Virus record (IMG/VR): IMGVR_UViG_3300045738_000107
Coordinates: 1-31,519 of that record
Direction: 5' to 3' (one strand)
DNA: 31,519 bases
DNA from: a virus
Positions 1-8,382 of this stretch are shown here, one piece after another (the stretch's first letter is position 1; the number at the start of each line of letters is the position of its first letter). The translations under genes and the position numbers were made by a program. The notes beneath the pieces are model-generated. The model was not told where the DNA came from and ran no database searches. It saw nothing but the letters and a program-made list of their open reading frames with translations.

Positions 1-116
1 CGAGGCTCGATGATGGTGCCGTGTCGATCCAGGTCAGAAGTCGAGGCGCGGAACCACGAAAGCCCGTCCTCGTTCTCTGTCTCGATGGCTCGCGCTGCGG
101 TCTTGATCGGGTCCAT
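1..116 (-). CDS. Prohead protease, N-terminal fragment cut by window edge
   Basis: Only the first 38 codons lie in the window. The reading starts MDPIKTAARAIETENEDG and carries RASTSDLDRHGTIIEP, which matches the N-terminal strand of HK97-type prohead (capsid maturation) proteases, where 'S-x-x-D-x-D-R-x-G' is typical. The catalytic His and Ser are outside the window. The ATG at 116-114 is one base past the portal stop, and a GGGAG motif lies about 7 bases upstream of it inside the portal gene. The order portal then protease fits HK97-like head modules, so the capsid gene is expected beyond the left edge. The family call rests on a short segment. Confidence 0.75.
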   Translation of the reverse strand, partial: MDPIKTAARAIETENEDGLSWFRASTSDLDRHGTIIEP

Positions 117-117
117 G

Positions 118-2550
118 TCAGACTCCCTTCACGTCATAGATTAGAACGCAGCGACATCGCACTACGTTCTCCGCGCTTCCCTCTGGATCGAGCGGGCGCA
201 TCATGCGCTCGTCGTTCACAAGGAAGGGCTCGTTCTGTAGAACCGTTCTGCGGTTCTCTCCCGTTTGGTTCTTGATGTTCTTGGCCTTGTGATGCTCGCG
301 GGTTCTTTCGTCTTGCGTCGGCACCCAGGTCTTGAGAACGTCAAGCGTCGGGTTCTCGTCTGCGAACACTTGGCTGTTGTTGAACTTGCCCGCGTTGTAT
401 GAGCCAGCCGTCTCGGTGCGTGCGATGGTTTCAGCGCGCACGCCTTTGAACTTGTTGAAGTCTTCACGCAGCCGCTTCGCGAGTTGGTCGATGCTTTCGT
501 TGGCTTCGAGTGACTCTCCGAGTACGCGCCTCACCTTCAGCTTCGTCGTGTCGCTGATCTTCGTGATCTCCTTCGCAGAGTGTTTGCGAGCCCACTCCAT
601 CACCGAGTCAGAGATCAGATCGAACTCGATGAGAAGTTCGGGAGCCACCTTCGCAGCGATCTCGGAAGCGAAGGCTTCGTGGCCTGCGGCGAACTGGTTG
701 ATCGCCTCCTCCTCGATGATGCGTGCCATCTCTTCATTGAACCCGTCGATGACTGCATCGAGCGCAACCTCCGAGGCGCGGACCTCGACGACCTTGCCCT
801 TCGCTCGCTCGCCCTTGACGGCAGCGACGACAGCCTTCGACATCTTCGTGAAGACGGCGCGCAGTCTGCCCTTCATGCGGCGCTCGCCATCGCCCTGGGA
901 GTTGAGGAAGCGGAGCGCGGTGATCTCGATCTGCTCGTCACTCGGGTCTTCCAGCTCGCGGTCATCGGCTTCGATATCGACTTCGATCTCGATGGCTTCG
1001 AGTGCGCGGTCTACCGCTGCGGCTGTCTCTTCCGGCTTGTTGACTCCGGCGTTGCTCGCGGGTCCAAGGATGCGAAGCGCCTTCTCCATCGACATCCCGA
1101 ACGCGGACTGGATGATCTCCAGCGCCGAGGCATACGGGAGCGATCCCGTCATCATCGCCGTCACGACTTGGATCAGCGAGGTGACTTGAGCGCCGTTGAG
1201 AACTGTCTCGGGTGCGATGCTCTCGCCGACCTTCGCTTCGCCTCTGGCGGCGTCATCGGGTGCGATGGTCGGCACGTCCTCGAAGGCGGGAGATGGTCCG
1301 CTCACCGACATCGGGGCCATGCCTGTCTCGGGGTTCTCGGTCACGGTCGAGCCCATCGGGACGAAGAACACCGCGCCGTTGCCGCCTGCTTCGGGCTCGA
1401 AGCCGATGCGTTCTCGGTACTCGTCCATCGTGATCGCGCCCTTGCCGAAGGCTGTCTCGGCAGAGATGCGCTCGAACTCCTTGTCGGCAACATCGACGGG
1501 ATCGAACTCGAAGCTGTATCGCGTCGGGTCGAGTCCGATGCGCGGGAATAGCTTATGAGTGATTGGCTCCTCGTATCGCTTCAGTCGAGGGCCGAGACAG
1601 AGCGCCGAGTAGACTCGATCCGCTTCCTCGCCGTTCGCCCTGGAGCTGTCCTCGATCAGTCCGATTCGGCTGGCTGGGATGTGATAGGCGGCGAGGATCT
1701 GATCGCGACTGACACGAGCGAGACTCAAGAACTCCAGATCCTTGATGTGAGCGGAGAGCGATTGGAATGTCGCACCCTTGCCGAGTACCTGGATCTTCTC
1801 TGTTCCCTGATGCGAGTCCTGCCAACCTTCGGCGAGGAGTGCGGCTTGGTCGCGAGTCAGCTCGGCTTCGGTCGTGAGGATGCCGGTCGGCATCGCGTGA
1901 TTGCGGAGATGGCTCGCAGCATAGGCTCGCGAATAGGTGTCCATGTCCACGCTCATCGCTACGGCGCGAACGGGCGAGATGCCTCCGGTCGGGTCCACCG
2001 GATCGGGATAGCGGAACAGGATGACATCCTCGGCGGGGAGGACGCGGCGCGTTGATCCCGAGACGTTGATCTCCCAGCCGGTCAGCATGGTCTTGTCCTT
2101 GTTGTAGACGGCCTTGTTGATCCAGTCGGGGTTCAGCGGTTGGATGCCGACCACTCGACCACTCGAACCGGGTGCGGTGACGAGATGCCAGAAGGCTCGG
2201 CCTGCGAGGTCGAGGTGCGTCTGGCTGACCTCGATCAAGTCGCCCCATGTCTGAGTCGCCGAGGGTCGAAGAAGGATGTCGGGTATCTGCGAGCCTTCGA
2301 GCTTCTTCCAGTCCTTGCGGCTGTTGCCTGCGCGTTGCCAGATCGACCAGCTTGACGAGCGAACGTCTTGGCTGATGGTGGAGACGCAGGCATAGATCCA
2401 TCCCGAGTAGGACTTCAGCGCATCGCCGTCCGTCTTGATCGGGTCGGTGTCGTAGGCTTCCTGGTTCAACAGGCGAGCGAGCGAGAAGCTCATCCCTCCG
2501 GTCGGCTGTGGAACCTCGGCGGCTCGTTGTTTCGTCTCGAAGATGCTCAT
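118..2550 (-). CDS. Portal protein fused to Mu gpF-like head morphogenesis domain
   Basis: This 810-residue protein has two parts. Residues about 20-420 are an HK97-type phage portal (SGWIYACVSTISQDV near residue 48, then the ring-forming core), which forms the DNA entry vertex. Residues about 640-805 match the Mu F/SPP1 gp7 minor head domain, ending in the typical GSAENVVRCRCVLIY. The middle, about 430-640, is acidic and helical with no family I recognise. Portals of this family are usually about 400-500 residues and MuF is usually a separate gene, so this is a fusion. The start ATG overlaps the terL stop by 4 bases (ATGA), implying coupled translation. Confidence 0.93.
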   Translation of the reverse strand: MSIFETKQRAAEVPQPTGGMSFSLARLLNQEAYDTDPIKTDGDALKSYSGWIYACVSTISQDVRSSSWSIWQRAGNSRKDWKKLEGSQIPDILLRPSATQTWGDLIEVSQTHLDLAGRAFWHLVTAPGSSGRVVGIQPLNPDWINKAVYNKDKTMLTGWEINVSGSTRRVLPAEDVILFRYPDPVDPTGGISPVRAVAMSVDMDTYSRAYAASHLRNHAMPTGILTTEAELTRDQAALLAEGWQDSHQGTEKIQVLGKGATFQSLSAHIKDLEFLSLARVSRDQILAAYHIPASRIGLIEDSSRANGEEADRVYSALCLGPRLKRYEEPITHKLFPRIGLDPTRYSFEFDPVDVADKEFERISAETAFGKGAITMDEYRERIGFEPEAGGNGAVFFVPMGSTVTENPETGMAPMSVSGPSPAFEDVPTIAPDDAARGEAKVGESIAPETVLNGAQVTSLIQVVTAMMTGSLPYASALEIIQSAFGMSMEKALRILGPASNAGVNKPEETAAAVDRALEAIEIEVDIEADDRELEDPSDEQIEITALRFLNSQGDGERRMKGRLRAVFTKMSKAVVAAVKGERAKGKVVEVRASEVALDAVIDGFNEEMARIIEEEAINQFAAGHEAFASEIAAKVAPELLIEFDLISDSVMEWARKHSAKEITKISDTTKLKVRRVLGESLEANESIDQLAKRLREDFNKFKGVRAETIARTETAGSYNAGKFNNSQVFADENPTLDVLKTWVPTQDERTREHHKAKNIKNQTGENRRTVLQNEPFLVNDERMMRPLDPEGSAENVVRCRCVLIYDVKGV

Positions 2551-3818
2551 ACGAAGACCTGCGCTCCGGGGCTCGTTGTTAGTTCAGTAGCCGCCCACAC
2601 GAACGCATCGGCTGAGTCAGGCGAGCCGTCTGCCTCGTAGCCTTCGAGCGAGAACGATGCGAGCTGGTCTTCGAGCTTCTCCATGCCTGGAAGCGTGTGC
2701 GCCTTGCTCTGCTCGAAGAGTGAGAGGATCGGCTGCGCTCGAACGTGCTTTCCTCGGGTCGCCGTGACCATCGTGATCGGGACGTTCTCGTCCACGCTGC
2801 GGATCGTGTGTTCGCACATCGCTCCCCCCTGGTTCTTCTCGACAACGATGGTGTCGGCCTCGAACTCTCGGTAGGCGTCAATCACGCGCCGAGCCCAACC
2901 GGCAGGGCCGAGACGACAGGAGCGGTCTGCAAGCGCATAGAGATCGCCATCGACGCCCTTGCCGACGACGACGATGCCGGTGTGATCTGAGTTCTCGCCT
3001 GAGCTGATGGCGGGATCGACGCCGACGATGATGCGGCCCAGGTCGGGAGCTTCATCGACGCGGAGGATCTCGATCTGCTCGCGAGTGAGGACAGCGCCAT
3101 CCACGTCGTCGAGGACTTCAGCGTGGATCTCCTGCCGCCCGAGACGGGTGCCTTCGTAGCGGCGCACGATCTCCTCGATGAACTGCGGCGCGAGGTTCGC
3201 AGCGTTGTCGTAGGTCGAGCCTCGCACCACCACGCAGTCATCTCGATTCAGCAGCTCGCGAATGATCTTCGTCGGGCGCGGTGTCGTCGTGACCATCGCT
3301 CTCGGGTTGTTGCCCAGTCGCAGCGCGAAGAGTGCCATGTCCCAGGCTGATGGATACTTCCACGCGGCCAGCTCGTCGGCCAGGAGTAGGTCGGCGTTGA
3401 CACCGCGCAGCCGGTCGGGTTCCTCGCTGGAGTAGAGCCCGACCGTTGCTCCGTTCTTCCATGTTAGGCGTCTCTTGCTTGGCTCGTAGAGCGGACGATC
3501 CCAAGGCGGGCAGACAGTGAGCAGCCCGCTCGGCCCTTCGACCAGAGTGTCTCGAAGGTCGGAAGCGGTTGCCGCCACGATGATCGCCCGAGATGTTCTT
3601 CCGCTCTCGATCTGTGCGCGGACCCACTCGGTCCCTGCTCGCGTCTTGCCCCAACCGCGACCAGCGCAGGCCATGAAGTATCGGTGCGGTCCTTCGGGTT
3701 CGAGCTGATCGGGTCGAGCCCATAGCGGCCACTCGTATCGGGCAGCGGCTTGGATGTCGGGCGTCGAGGTGAGGATGCTCTCGCGAACGTCGGAGCGTGC
3801 GACCATCGGGGCGCTCAC
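2547..3818 (-). CDS. terL: Terminase large subunit
   Basis: The 423-residue packaging motor has both expected domains. The ATPase shows Walker A AGRGWGKT (52-59), Walker B LLLADE (144-149) and a coupling motif TTTPRP (177-182). The RNase H-like nuclease shows acidic residues in GVDP (266-269), VVEKN (E327) and SADAF (D404). It drives DNA into the prohead and cuts concatemers. The start is GTG at 3818, overlapping the small-subunit stop as GTGA with GGGTGAT upstream. The packaging strategy (cos or pac) cannot be read from the sequence alone. Length is normal for the family. Confidence 0.96.
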   Translation of the reverse strand: MSAPMVARSDVRESILTSTPDIQAAARYEWPLWARPDQLEPEGPHRYFMACAGRGWGKTRAGTEWVRAQIESGRTSRAIIVAATASDLRDTLVEGPSGLLTVCPPWDRPLYEPSKRRLTWKNGATVGLYSSEEPDRLRGVNADLLLADELAAWKYPSAWDMALFALRLGNNPRAMVTTTPRPTKIIRELLNRDDCVVVRGSTYDNAANLAPQFIEEIVRRYEGTRLGRQEIHAEVLDDVDGAVLTREQIEILRVDEAPDLGRIIVGVDPAISSGENSDHTGIVVVGKGVDGDLYALADRSCRLGPAGWARRVIDAYREFEADTIVVEKNQGGAMCEHTIRSVDENVPITMVTATRGKHVRAQPILSLFEQSKAHTLPGMEKLEDQLASFSLEGYEADGSPDSADAFVWAATELTTSPGAQVFV

Positions 3819-4255
3819 GAATCATCACCCAGCATTCGACGCAGCTCCTCGGCTGCGACTTGCATCTCGGCGTTCATGTCCACTTCGGCGCTGATCTCAT
3901 GCTTCGAGACTTCGGGCCAGCCGCGTCGGATGTAGTGACCGAAGGCGGCATCGTTCTTTCGCTTGAGTAGCTGGTCAACGAATATCTCGGCGAGCATCTC
4001 TCGCTTGGTAACGCCGTGATTGGGAAGCTGTTTATCGAGTGCGCGGTTCACCAGCGTCTCGAAGCTAACTCGACCGCCGCCCCTCGGCCCACCATTCGGG
4101 TTCCCGCTCTGCCCCTTCTTCCAGGGCGGTCGGAGATTGCCGTTGCCAGTCTTATCCGTCAAACGCGATTCCCGGTATGTTGCTCGGTGCGGCTGACACC
4201 GAACGAAAGCCAAGCGCCCCGAGCGAACTCGGTTCGTCCTCACCGGGTAGCTCAT
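3815..4255 (-). CDS. Terminase small subunit-like protein (DUF5681-type N-terminus)
   Basis: The protein carries LRPPWKKGQSGNPNGGPRG, the KGQSGNP motif of DUF5681-type proteins that commonly sit directly before terL and are taken as DNA-recognition small terminase subunits. The rest is helical and charged. The start is uncertain. The ATG at 4255 directly abuts its GGAGG motif (no spacing), and residues 1-31 are Arg-rich and unlike a protein. A TTG at 4162 (LTDKTGNGN) has GGGA six bases upstream and gives a 115-residue protein with the motif near the N-terminus, as is usual in the family. I favour 4162 but give the longest frame. Its stop overlaps the terL GTG. Confidence 0.75.
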   Translation of the reverse strand: MSYPVRTNRVRSGRLAFVRCQPHRATYRESRLTDKTGNGNLRPPWKKGQSGNPNGGPRGGGRVSFETLVNRALDKQLPNHGVTKREMLAEIFVDQLLKRKNDAAFGHYIRRGWPEVSKHEISAEVDMNAEMQVAAEELRRMLGDDS

Positions 4256-4275
4256 CCTCCGAGCTGGTCAACGGG

Positions 4276-4407
4276 TCAGGTCAAGTTGTGGTCTGTCGTC
4301 TTGTGGAGTTTCGCCAACGCTGCGCTGAGCCTCTTGCGCCTGCGCTCATCTCGTCGGCGTTGGAAGAAGCGCCAGAGTGTCGAGATCGGGACCGTCACCA
4401 TCATCAT
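4276..4407 (-). CDS. Small basic hypothetical protein (43 aa)
   Basis: A short frame starts with three consecutive ATG codons at 4407, 4404 and 4401 and fills the space between folE and the small terminase gene. An AAGGA motif lies about 10 bases upstream of the first ATG. The product is very basic, with the cluster RRRDERRRKR at residues 17-26, so nucleic-acid or membrane contact is possible. No family is recognised. It fits the tight head-to-tail packing of this strand, but arginine runs also arise by chance in G+C-rich shadow frames, so it is a modest call. Confidence 0.35.
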   Translation of the reverse strand: MMMVTVPISTLWRFFQRRRDERRRKRLSAALAKLHKTTDHNLT

Positions 4408-4439
4408 CGCCTTGCGATCCTTCTCCCAAGCGCGGTGCT

Positions 4440-5399
4440 TCAAAGCGCCAACCGCAAGAACTCGGAACGGCCTGCATCTTCTCGAATCACTCCGTAGGTG
4501 GCTGAAGTCACCATCGTTGCACCCTGCTCTCGAACTCCTCGACAAGTCATGCAGGAGTGGACGCCCTTCACGACCGCGCCCGCTCCGAGAGGTCGCAGCT
4601 CTGGATGATCCATGAGGAACGATGCCACTTGATGCGTAAGCCGTTCCTGTACCTGGAAGCGCCGTGAGAAGGCATGAACGATCCTCGCGATCTTCGAGAG
4701 TCCGATCACCCTACCTTCGGCGGGGATGTATCCGACCGATATTGTTCCGGTGAACGGGAGTAGGTGATGCTCGCAAAGCGAAACGAAGTCAATGTTCTGT
4801 AGAACGACCATCTCGTCGGCGTTCTCTTCATAGAAGACTTTGCACAGCTCCATCGGATCGACGCGATAGCCTTCGGTCATCTCTGCGAAAGCCTTAACAA
4901 CTCGTTTCGGCGTTTCGATCAGCCCTTCCCTGGTTGGATCTTCTCCAACTCGTTCAATGATACGAACCACGGCGTCCTCTGCCGACTGCTCAGAGTCATC
5001 GCCCATCGTCAACTCCCAAGGAAAGACAACCCAGTCGTCAATCTCTTTAGCTTCCGGTGCGCGTTCCTTTGGTGAGTGCGGCTTTCGGATCAAGGCATCG
5101 AAGTAGGCGTCACAGCCATAGTCGCCGCCCTCGATTGCCAGAGCAGCTCGCTCTGCCGTTCTTCCTGAATCAACCAGATCGTCAACAACAACTCCGGCGA
5201 ACATGATGTCATCGACGAGTTGATAGCCGGGGAAGGAACAGGCAAGCATCGCAGCAACGATAGAACCACCTCTCGGGATTCCGTACAACCCTATTGCCAG
5301 CCCATCTCGGTTAAGAGTCTCTACCATAGTCTCGATCTCAATACGTTCGTTGAGTTTAAGAACGAGACGCTCAACATCTTCCCACGTCAAGGTCTTCAT
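4440..5399 (-). CDS. folE: Phosphoribosyltransferase-GTP cyclohydrolase I fusion
   Basis: This 319-residue protein joins two enzymes. Residues 1-130 are a type I phosphoribosyltransferase: GIPRGG (40-45), the PRPP loop VVVDDLVDSGRTA (70-82), and WVVFPWE (123-129), which resembles the purine-contacting WIEQPW of E. coli Gpt. Residues about 135-319 are GTP cyclohydrolase I, with zinc ligands C209, H212 and C283 and H281 in HSCMTCRGV; it makes dihydroneopterin triphosphate, the first step to preQ0. The ATG at 5399 overlaps the queE stop (ATGA) and has GGAG upstream, so I prefer it to the ATG at 5414. The fusion suggests guanine salvage feeding the pathway, which is inference. Confidence 0.93.
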   Translation of the reverse strand: MKTLTWEDVERLVLKLNERIEIETMVETLNRDGLAIGLYGIPRGGSIVAAMLACSFPGYQLVDDIMFAGVVVDDLVDSGRTAERAALAIEGGDYGCDAYFDALIRKPHSPKERAPEAKEIDDWVVFPWELTMGDDSEQSAEDAVVRIIERVGEDPTREGLIETPKRVVKAFAEMTEGYRVDPMELCKVFYEENADEMVVLQNIDFVSLCEHHLLPFTGTISVGYIPAEGRVIGLSKIARIVHAFSRRFQVQERLTHQVASFLMDHPELRPLGAGAVVKGVHSCMTCRGVREQGATMVTSATYGVIREDAGRSEFLRLAL

Positions 5400-6010
5400 C
5401 GGGCTCCGATCCACTTATGGACTTGAAGTGATAGCCTCCAATCCGGGTTCTCAAGGACGAGCTTCTGACACCACGCGACTGCATCTCTGTCAATCGACTG
5501 CCCTCTGAATGCTGGTGAGATGAGCTTGTGATCGGCCTTCGCCGAGGGTTTCGGAATCCCTTGCCCGACATTCCTCACATACTTCAGCTCTGAAACCTTC
5601 TTAGTTCGGATGGCGTGTTCTGCAATCTTCGGCGACAGCGTGATCCAATCGAGCCCGAGTCCGCTGACATCGAACGTCCCGTTCGTTTCGATAGCGGTGT
5701 GAGCGCCTGCATCCTTGAATGCTTCAACGAGTTCCGCATCGAGTTGAAGCCCTGGTTCGCCGCCCGTAAAGATAACGCCTGGAACAGAGCCGCCCGTCAA
5801 TGACTTGGCGACATTCAGGATCTCCTCGCCTGTCAGCGACCGACCGGATACGAACTCGGTGTCGCAATCGAAGTCGGCGTTGGGTTCTTCGTGGCCTCGA
5901 TGGCAATCCATGTTACAACCGCTGAAACGGACGAAGACATTAGGCGTTCCCATGCGGACGCCTTCACCCTGTACCGAGTAAAAGACTTCATTGATTCGGT
6001 ACTTGTTCAT
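5396..6010 (-). CDS. queE: 7-carboxy-7-deazaguanine synthase QueE (variant Cys spacing)
   Basis: The 204-residue radical-SAM enzyme converts 6-carboxytetrahydropterin to 7-carboxy-7-deazaguanine. Residues FYSVQGEG (10-17), FTGGEPGLQ (81-89) and ETNGT are typical of QueE. The cluster cysteines are C32, C36 and C49, that is CX3CX12C, instead of the usual CX3CX2C; the segment 37-46 is an insertion before the conserved FDCDTEF. Longer spacings are known in some QueE proteins (Burkholderia multivorans has CX14CX2C), so activity is likely kept. It overlaps the queD stop as ATGA, with AGAGGTG upstream. Confidence 0.95.
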   Translation of the reverse strand: MNKYRINEVFYSVQGEGVRMGTPNVFVRFSGCNMDCHRGHEEPNADFDCDTEFVSGRSLTGEEILNVAKSLTGGSVPGVIFTGGEPGLQLDAELVEAFKDAGAHTAIETNGTFDVSGLGLDWITLSPKIAEHAIRTKKVSELKYVRNVGQGIPKPSAKADHKLISPAFRGQSIDRDAVAWCQKLVLENPDWRLSLQVHKWIGAR

Positions 6011-6417
6011 CGAGACACCTCTGACCAGCAGTTCGGCGTCTCATAAAGTCGCAACCGAACTACCATCAGCTCTGGAAGAAGCTCCTTCGCCTTCTCGAAA
6101 AGCAGCTCGGCCATGTTCTCGGCTGTCGGGTTCGAGTCCATCAGAAAGAACCGCCACCCATTCACTTCGCAGAGCTTCGCAACGTCCTGGTCGGCATCGA
6201 AGAGGATGCAGCCATGATCAAGATGTTCGTCCACCCATCCACCGAACACTCTCTTCATCACGCTAAAGTCGATCACGCGACCGAGCGAGTCGAGTTCTCC
6301 TCCAACAGTCAGTTCGATCTTGTATCGGTGTCCGTGAAGGTTCCGACATTTCGACTCGTGTTTCATTACGCGGTGCGCGGCATCGAACTCGATCACTCGG
6401 GTACAGTTCGGCATCAT
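6007..6417 (-). CDS. queD: 6-carboxytetrahydropterin synthase QueD
   Basis: This 136-residue protein of the PTPS/QueD fold converts dihydroneopterin triphosphate to 6-carboxytetrahydropterin. Zinc ligands H15 (FDAAH), H28 and H30 (LHGH), the catalytic C24 (KCRNLHGH), D67/H68 (LDHG) and E126 (ETP) are all present, and the length matches bacterial QueD. Two adjacent ATG codons (6417 and 6414) are possible starts; the first overlaps the upstream stop, and GGAG lies 4-7 bases before them. It lies between the FolE and QueC functions in one transcript. Confidence 0.95.
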   Translation of the reverse strand: MMPNCTRVIEFDAAHRVMKHESKCRNLHGHRYKIELTVGGELDSLGRVIDFSVMKRVFGGWVDEHLDHGCILFDADQDVAKLCEVNGWRFFLMDSNPTAENMAELLFEKAKELLPELMVVRLRLYETPNCWSEVSR

Positions 6418-6863
6418 GCGACTCCATTCGTCATCGTGTTCTTAGTAAGCCACCTGAGTTGCTTTCCAATGCCAAGACCTTTCATCGGCACATCAATATG
6501 ACAACCCATCCTTTCTAATGGAGGAATAAGAAATTCTCTGTATCGTTTACCAGCTAGAAACACAATCGACATCGACACATCAAAGACATCAAAGAAATTT
6601 AGTTGAAAGAGGACACGCTTCGCCCATAATCGCCTGTCTTGAATTTTCATTGTGTTTAATGTTTTGTTGTAGGGTTCGATAATCTGATTTGAATCAAGCA
6701 GTCCGTACTTGGCGGATAATATATACCAGCGCGGTGGATTCACTGACTCAATATAGGATCTAGCTTTCAAGAACCAATCGGACTGATATAGATCCTTGGC
6801 AGCAACTGCGTTATTTAATTTTTGACCAACGCAAGACACGAAGTAGATCGGTTCATTCTGCAT
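6414..6863 (-). CDS. DUF6884-like protein in the 7-deazaguanine cassette
   Basis: A 149-residue protein with an N-terminal strand YFVSCVGQK, then WYILSAKYGLLDSNQIIEPYNKTL (about 47-70) and a central hydrophobic segment VSMSIVFLAGKRYREFLIPPL. The pattern C-x2-K near the start followed by SAKYGLLD and PYxxTL is that of DUF6884-type proteins, which have no assigned function that I can state. The gene is clearly A+T-rich: positions 6601-6720 have 48 G+C of 120 (40%), against 36 of 60 in a typical early gene stretch (12241-12300). It is coupled to queC (TAATG) and queD (ATGA), so a role in making or placing the modified base is likely but unproven. Confidence 0.8.
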   Translation of the reverse strand: MQNEPIYFVSCVGQKLNNAVAAKDLYQSDWFLKARSYIESVNPPRWYILSAKYGLLDSNQIIEPYNKTLNTMKIQDRRLWAKRVLFQLNFFDVFDVSMSIVFLAGKRYREFLIPPLERMGCHIDVPMKGLGIGKQLRWLTKNTMTNGVA

Positions 6864-7528
6864 TACACGACTCCCTTCGTCATCGGATCAACGACACCAG
6901 CCTTGGCGAAGGCTTCGATCCGCTCTTGGCAGGAGCCACACTTGCCGCAATGACGGTCGCCGCCCTTGTAGCACGTCCATGTCAACTCCCAAGGAACTCC
7001 GAGCTTCTCGCCAAGCGAAACGATCCCGCCCTTGTCGATGTCAATGAATGGGCGAAGTAGTCGGATCTCGTTCCAGTCGCAGAGCTGCGCGGCAAGATCC
7101 ATCACGGTAGCAAACGACTCCCGACAGTCTGGGTAGATTGCATGATCGCCAGAGTGTGCGCCATAGGCGACAGTACCGGCACCGATGGAGATCGCGTGCC
7201 CGATACCGACCGCAAGCATGATCATGTTCCTATTGGGCACAACGGTTGCTTTCATCGACTCCTCTTCGTAGTGACCTTCCGGCACTTCGATCTCGGGCGA
7301 AGTCAACGCGCTGCCCGCCAGGAGAGAGGTCAACGAAGTGAGATCGACCTTCTCCCACGCCAGACCCTTCCCGAGACAGAGCTGCTCGGCAGCAAGCAGT
7401 TCCCTCTTATGGCGTTGTCCGTAATCGAACGACAGGCACTTCAACTCATGCCCTTGATCGAGTAGGTGGTAGACCATCGTGGCCGAATCCATCCCACCCG
7501 AAACGATTGCAACCGTGTCCCAAGTCAT
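6863..7528 (-). CDS. queC: 7-cyano-7-deazaguanine synthase QueC
   Basis: The 221-residue ATP-dependent enzyme turns 7-carboxy-7-deazaguanine into preQ0. It shows the PP-loop SGGMDS (10-15), VVPNRN (96-101), and the zinc cysteines C186, C194, C197 and C200 in [15 protein letters not shown]. No amidotransferase domain is fused to it, so the expected product is preQ0 itself and not an archaeosine-type base. The ATG at 7528 has GGAGGGAC two bases upstream and overlaps the dpdA stop as ATGA; the ATG at 7540 would put the Shine-Dalgarno inside the gene and is rejected. Confidence 0.96.
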   Translation of the reverse strand: MTWDTVAIVSGGMDSATMVYHLLDQGHELKCLSFDYGQRHKRELLAAEQLCLGKGLAWEKVDLTSLTSLLAGSALTSPEIEVPEGHYEEESMKATVVPNRNMIMLAVGIGHAISIGAGTVAYGAHSGDHAIYPDCRESFATVMDLAAQLCDWNEIRLLRPFIDIDKGGIVSLGEKLGVPWELTWTCYKGGDRHCGKCGSCQERIEAFAKAGVVDPMTKGVV

Positions 7529-8382
7529 AAGTCCCTCCAAAAATTTAGAGCGTTCACAGCCATCACAAGCTCAAAGCCACCATCGCATGATGATATTGCA
7601 ACGAATACCCTCGTTCCGTATTTCCTTTTCATGTCCAGCGCCCACAAAACATTCGCCCTCGAACACAATCTTTCGATTGCCAAATCTCCCTTATGAGAAA
7701 CCCGACTCCAATGCTTCTCCTGCGTCAACTCTCGCGGATCTACACCATGAAAACGGATAGCCCTACACACCTCGTCGCTCGGCCTCTTGACGAAGTCTTT
7801 CCGCATGAGTGAAATCATCTTCCCACGCCCCATGTAAATAGGAACGAAGCCGTATCTGTACCCCATCGAGAAGTTAGAGGAGTCCACCGAGTAGGGTTTG
7901 AAACCTTGGATAAATCCAAACCTCGTAAAACCAAGCCAATGAACCTTCCGATCACCGACGTAGCGCATGATGCCTTTTACGAAACCCTTATTCCCCTTCG
8001 TCCCAACGAGCCCACCGATAGCAACGAGGTCGCTCGTCTCGTAGTAGCGATCCAACTCGGAGACATCTTCTCCTCTGGTGAATATCGGGATCGGCGACAG
8101 TCCTCGCTCAAGCATCCGTTCGTAGTTCTTTCTCGTTCCTTCGCTGTCTCCAATCACGTCTAGCGTGAAATACCGTTCCGGCTGCGGCTTCAACGCTTCG
8201 ATCCAATCGCAGTATTCATCCACGTCGAGAACATCACCGGCCTTCCAGGCAGTAAAGGCACCAGAATCTACGAAAACATTGATTAGTGAACGATTCTCTG
8301 ACCAGACCTTTAGGTATAACTCCGTGCAGTACGGCCAAGCTACCAATACGTTGAGCTTTGAATCAGCGTATCTTGACGGCAT
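7525..8382 (-). CDS. dpdA: DpdA-like DNA 7-deazaguanine transglycosylase
   Basis: A 285-residue protein of the TGT-like DpdA type found in phages with 7-deazaguanine DNA. Visible landmarks are [11 protein letters not shown] (37-47, equivalent to the DSGGF of tRNA-guanine transglycosylase), AIGGLVG (121-127), VHWLGFT (147-153) and [15 protein letters not shown] (164-178). D39 and D167 are the candidate catalytic acids. It should exchange guanine in DNA for preQ0 and release free guanine. The longer frame to 8592 is discarded because its first 70 residues are an out-of-frame reading of the ParB gene; ATG 8382 has GGAGGG seven bases upstream. It overlaps the ParB gene by 20 bases. Confidence 0.88.
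   Translation of the reverse strand: MPSRYADSKLNVLVAWPYCTELYLKVWSENRSLINVFVDSGAFTAWKAGDVLDVDEYCDWIEALKPQPERYFTLDVIGDSEGTRKNYERMLERGLSPIPIFTRGEDVSELDRYYETSDLVAIGGLVGTKGNKGFVKGIMRYVGDRKVHWLGFTRFGFIQGFKPYSVDSSNFSMGYRYGFVPIYMGRGKMISLMRKDFVKRPSDEVCRAIRFHGVDPRELTQEKHWSRVSHKGDLAIERLCSRANVLWALDMKRKYGTRVFVAISSCDGGFELVMAVNALNFWRDL

Noticed and set aside
332-1551. Long plus-strand frames of 285 and 323 residues
   Set aside because: They lie wholly opposite the portal-MuF gene, have Ser/Arg- or Asp/Arg-biased translations without motifs, and lack ribosome sites; G+C-rich antisense shadows.
1553-2401. A 282-residue minus-strand frame
   Set aside because: It is a shifted reading of the portal gene, very rich in Arg and Pro and without any fold pattern.
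4440-7528. The que genes serving tRNA queuosine instead of DNA
   Set aside because: No tRNA-specific Tgt, QueF, QueA or QueG-like gene is present, while a DpdA-like transglycosylase is directly linked, so DNA is the more likely target.
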